Assembly (NCBI RefSeq): GCF_030408915.1
Contig: NZ_CP047654.1
Coordinates: 372,001 to 436,000, forward strand
Length of the DNA: 64,000 bases
Source of the DNA: Corynebacterium guangdongense
Lineage (GTDB): Bacteria > Actinomycetota > Actinomycetes > Mycobacteriales > Mycobacteriaceae
Direction: 5' to 3'
Shown one piece after another: positions 61,912 through 64,000 of the stretch; the first letter of the stretch is position 1; each line of letters starts with the position of its first letter. Both the position numbers and the translations under genes were made by a program. Below the pieces are notes generated by a model. The model had not been told where the DNA came from, made no database searches, and saw only the letters and a list, made by a program, of their open reading frames with translations.

Positions 61912-62925
61912 GTGACCACCCCAGATTTCACGCCGATCCCGGCCCGTCGTCCCCGCCGTCTGCGCACCACCCCGGCCATGCGTGACATGGTGTCCGAGAC
62001 CAGCCTGCGACCCGCGGACCTCATCCTGCCGATGTTCTTCGCGGACGGGCTGAGTGAGGCCAGGGAGATCTCCTCCATGCCGGGCGTGCACCAGCACACC
62101 CTCGATTCACTGAAGTCGGCCGTCGAGGAGGGCCTGGCCGCCGGCGTCCGCTGCTTCGACATTTTCGGCGTCCCGCTCGACTCCGACAAGGACGCCACGG
62201 GTTCCCCGGCCTGGGATCCGGACGGGGTCCTCAACCGGGCGCTCAGCGCGCTGCGCTCCGAGTTCGGCAACGACGCCATCATCATGGCGGACACCTGTCT
62301 GGACGAGTTCACCGACCACGGCCACTGCGGGGTGCTCAGCACCGACCGCTACGGCGAGACCGTCGTGGACAACGACGCCACCCTGCCGCTCTACCAGCAG
62401 ATGGCCGTGGCCCAGGCCGAGGCCGGCGCCCATATCGTCAGCCCCTCCGGCATGATGGACGGCCAGGTCCTGGCCATCCGCGAGGCGCTCGACGCCGCCG
62501 GTTTCGACGACGTGGCCATCATGGCCTACTCCGCCAAGTACGCCTCCGCCTTCTTCGGTCCCTTCCGAGAGGCCGTCGGCTCCTCCCTGCAGGGCGATCG
62601 CCGCACCTACCAGCAGGACCCCGCCAACCTCCGGGAGTCCCTCCTGGAGGTCGAGCTCGACATCGAGGAGGGGGCGGACTTCGTCATGGTCAAGCCGGCG
62701 ATGCCGTATCTGGACGTGCTCAGCGAGGTCGCCCAGCTCTCCTCCGTCCCCGTGGCCGCCTACCAGGTCTCCGGCGAGTACGCGATGCTCCAGGCGGCCG
62801 GCCGTAACGGCTGGGTCGACCTGGACGCCGTCATGATGGAGTCGTTGATCTCCATCAAGCGCGCGGGCGCCGACCAGATCCTGACCTACTTCGCCGTCGA
62901 CGCAGCAAAGGCCCTCGCCCGTTGA
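61912..62925 (+). CDS. hemB: delta-aminolevulinic acid dehydratase (porphobilinogen synthase)
   Basis: A 337-residue enzyme condensing two 5-aminolevulinates into porphobilinogen. [18 protein letters not shown]-like start, [26 protein letters not shown] (metal region: Asp-rich D-x-C-L-x-x-x-x-x-x-G-H-C), the first Schiff-base Lys in [18 protein letters not shown] (~205), the second in [10 protein letters not shown] (~258), and [13 protein letters not shown] 61912 has GGAAGGA about 9 nt upstream and gives the family length; the TTG at 61867 is an unlikely start. It is followed at once by a membrane protein whose start overlaps its stop. Confidence 0.96.
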   Translation: MTTPDFTPIPARRPRRLRTTPAMRDMVSETSLRPADLILPMFFADGLSEAREISSMPGVHQHTLDSLKSAVEEGLAAGVRCFDIFGVPLDSDKDATGSPAWDPDGVLNRALSALRSEFGNDAIIMADTCLDEFTDHGHCGVLSTDRYGETVVDNDATLPLYQQMAVAQAEAGAHIVSPSGMMDGQVLAIREALDAAGFDDVAIMAYSAKYASAFFGPFREAVGSSLQGDRRTYQQDPANLRESLLEVELDIEEGADFVMVKPAMPYLDVLSEVAQLSSVPVAAYQVSGEYAMLQAAGRNGWVDLDAVMMESLISIKRAGADQILTYFAVDAAKALAR

Positions 62926-63554
62926 GCTCTCCCGTGACTGACGACAATAAAACCGGCGACACTAAAACCGGCGACCAGAAGCAGCGGAAGGATCCGCTGG
63001 GCCGGCCGGAAACGGTCCGTCTGGCGGTGCAGCTGTGGGCCGCGACGGTCGCCCTGCAGCTGATCCACCTGGTGTTCAACGTGATCATGCTGATCATCGA
63101 CCCCTCCGGACTGAAGGCCGCCGCCCGGGAAACCGCGGACGCGCGCGACGTCGAGGAGGTCACCACCGAAATGATCCAGGGCAGCGTCATCGGCTCCGTG
63201 GTCATCATGACGCTGATCAACCTGCTCATCCTCGGTCTGCTGACCTGGGGTCTGCTGGCCATCAACAAGCGGAGCAGGCACGCCGGTTCCGCGCGCCACC
63301 TCTGGCTGGTGTTCAGCATCTACTTCGCGTTGCAGGGCATCACCGTGTTCGCGTTGTCCCCGGCCGGTTCCGCCGTCCCCGACTCCCTGTTCCTGGTGGA
63401 CGGCTCGCTGCAGATCGTCGCCGCCGTCGCCGCGGTGACCGGCCTGGTCTTCGCCTCCAAACAGGACACCCTGAACTGGATTGACCCGAACCGCAAGGAG
63501 AAGATGTCGTTGCCGCCCGGCCCCCGGGGGCCGCGTCCACCGACATCCCGATAA
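62922..63554 (+). CDS. membrane protein downstream of hemB, unknown function
   Basis: A 210-residue protein with a hydrophilic Lys/Asp/Thr N-terminus (~1-30) and four hydrophobic helices ([73 protein letters not shown]), ending with a proline-rich tail. I do not recognise the family. A TTG at 62922 overlaps the hemB stop (TTGA) and would couple translation; a GTG at 62934 is the alternative, and neither has a strong Shine-Dalgarno. The next gene encodes a similar small membrane protein. Confidence 0.75.
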   Translation: MSSPVTDDNKTGDTKTGDQKQRKDPLGRPETVRLAVQLWAATVALQLIHLVFNVIMLIIDPSGLKAAARETADARDVEEVTTEMIQGSVIGSVVIMTLINLLILGLLTWGLLAINKRSRHAGSARHLWLVFSIYFALQGITVFALSPAGSAVPDSLFLVDGSLQIVAAVAAVTGLVFASKQDTLNWIDPNRKEKMSLPPGPRGPRPPTSR

Positions 63555-63592
63555 GCCCCCGGGCCCTCCCGCACCACCCAAGGACTTCCCTC

Positions 63593-64000
63593 ATGAGCAG
63601 CACCTACCCCTCCTACCGGCCGGACCCCAACGACCCGAACAGGCGACGTCGCGTCGTTCTCCCGGAGGACGGGAGCTGGCCGGTCCAGCTGCGCTGGGGC
63701 TTCCTGCTGATCCTGGGGACCGCGGTCCTCATGATTGCCACCGGACTTGTTCAGCTCACCGGCGGATTCCCCGGTAATCCGGACGCCGACTACGCCTACA
63801 TCCAGTCCTACATGTTCAACCTGCGCTTCACCGCCGTGTGGAACATCACTGCGGCGGTCATCCTGGCGCTGCTGGCGGCCCAGCTGCGTACCGGCCACAA
63901 GCTGGCCCGTCGCTGGCTGGCGGCGGTGATCACCCTGACCAGCATGCTCAACCTCATCTCCTTCCTCCTCAACGTCACCGGGTTCGCGGGCATCCTCATC
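63593..64000 (+). CDS. membrane protein, 3' end outside window
   Basis: The frame from ATG 63593 (AAGGAC 7-8 nt upstream) is open to the window end, giving 136 codons. After a Pro/Arg/Tyr-rich N-terminus (STYPSYRPDPNDPNRRRR) there are hydrophobic segments WGFLLILGTAVLMIATGLVQL, FTAVWNITAAVILALLAAQL and a third starting LAAVITLTSMLNLISFLL. It looks like a paralogue or partner of the preceding membrane protein, sharing the layout of a charged N-terminus and four helices. Function unknown. Confidence 0.75.
   Translation, partial: MSSTYPSYRPDPNDPNRRRRVVLPEDGSWPVQLRWGFLLILGTAVLMIATGLVQLTGGFPGNPDADYAYIQSYMFNLRFTAVWNITAAVILALLAAQLRTGHKLARRWLAAVITLTSMLNLISFLLNVTGFAGILI

Overview
The window is a GC-rich actinobacterial chromosome segment, almost certainly from a Corynebacterium species or a close relative. 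Three things point there: a single-chain type I fatty acid synthase; a mycothiol glycosyltransferase (mshA) next to gpmA-senX3-regX3; and a ppx / proC / excisionase-like HTH / bS22 / SerB-like / glutaredoxin / hemA-hemC-hemD-hemB order typical of Corynebacteriales. Many genes also have a TANNNT box about 7 nt before the start codon, the usual layout of leaderless actinobacterial transcripts. No rRNA, tRNA or CRISPR array was seen.

1-12.1 kb is catabolic. A plus-strand operon (acyl-CoA dehydrogenases, a BadH-like SDR, a rare acyl-CoA ligase-dehydrogenase fusion, two crotonases, a 3-hydroxyacyl-CoA dehydrogenase and a second SDR that lacks the catalytic Tyr/Lys) faces a minus-strand thiolase with its own promoter and an 18-bp palindromic operator. 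The best reading is CoA-dependent breakdown of an alicyclic or dicarboxylic acid through pimeloyl/glutaryl-CoA-type intermediates. A membrane methyltransferase, a 3-hydroxyisobutyryl-CoA hydrolase and a decayed NRAMP-type transporter follow.

12.1-19.8 kb carries a hydroxyquinol pathway operon (TfdB-like flavin hydroxylase, hydroxyquinol 1,2-dioxygenase, maleylacetate reductase) divergent from a LysR regulator. Next come a frameshifted GntR regulator abutting an IS5-like remnant, a succinate-semialdehyde-type dehydrogenase, and a 23-bp perfect inverted repeat.

19.8-24.2 kb is a four-gene sugar ABC importer resembling the trehalose importer TusEFGK/LpqY-SugABC. 24.2-37.3 kb has a DUF2254 protein, a YihY/BrkB protein, the 9-kb fas gene with nested palindromes upstream, and an RDD protein. 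37.4-43.6 kb has a large orphan helical protein, a sulfur-stress operon (tiny Cys-rich protein, CoA-disulfide reductase-rhodanese, CstR-type repressor) preceded by two matching operators, and a DUF559-like gene bracketed by palindromes.

43.6-64 kb is core genome: fadD-type ligase, mshA, gpmA, senX3-regX3, a lipase-like hydrolase, a Cys-rich conserved protein, ppx, a KA-rich membrane protein, proC, an HTH protein, ribosomal protein bS22 (33 codons), a HAD phosphatase, a glutaredoxin-like protein, hemA, hemC, a small PH-like protein, hemD, hemB and two membrane proteins, the last cut by the window end. The hemD and bS22 genes both follow leaders that fold on paper into three-way junctions. I consider these the most interesting candidates for undescribed cis-regulatory RNAs here.
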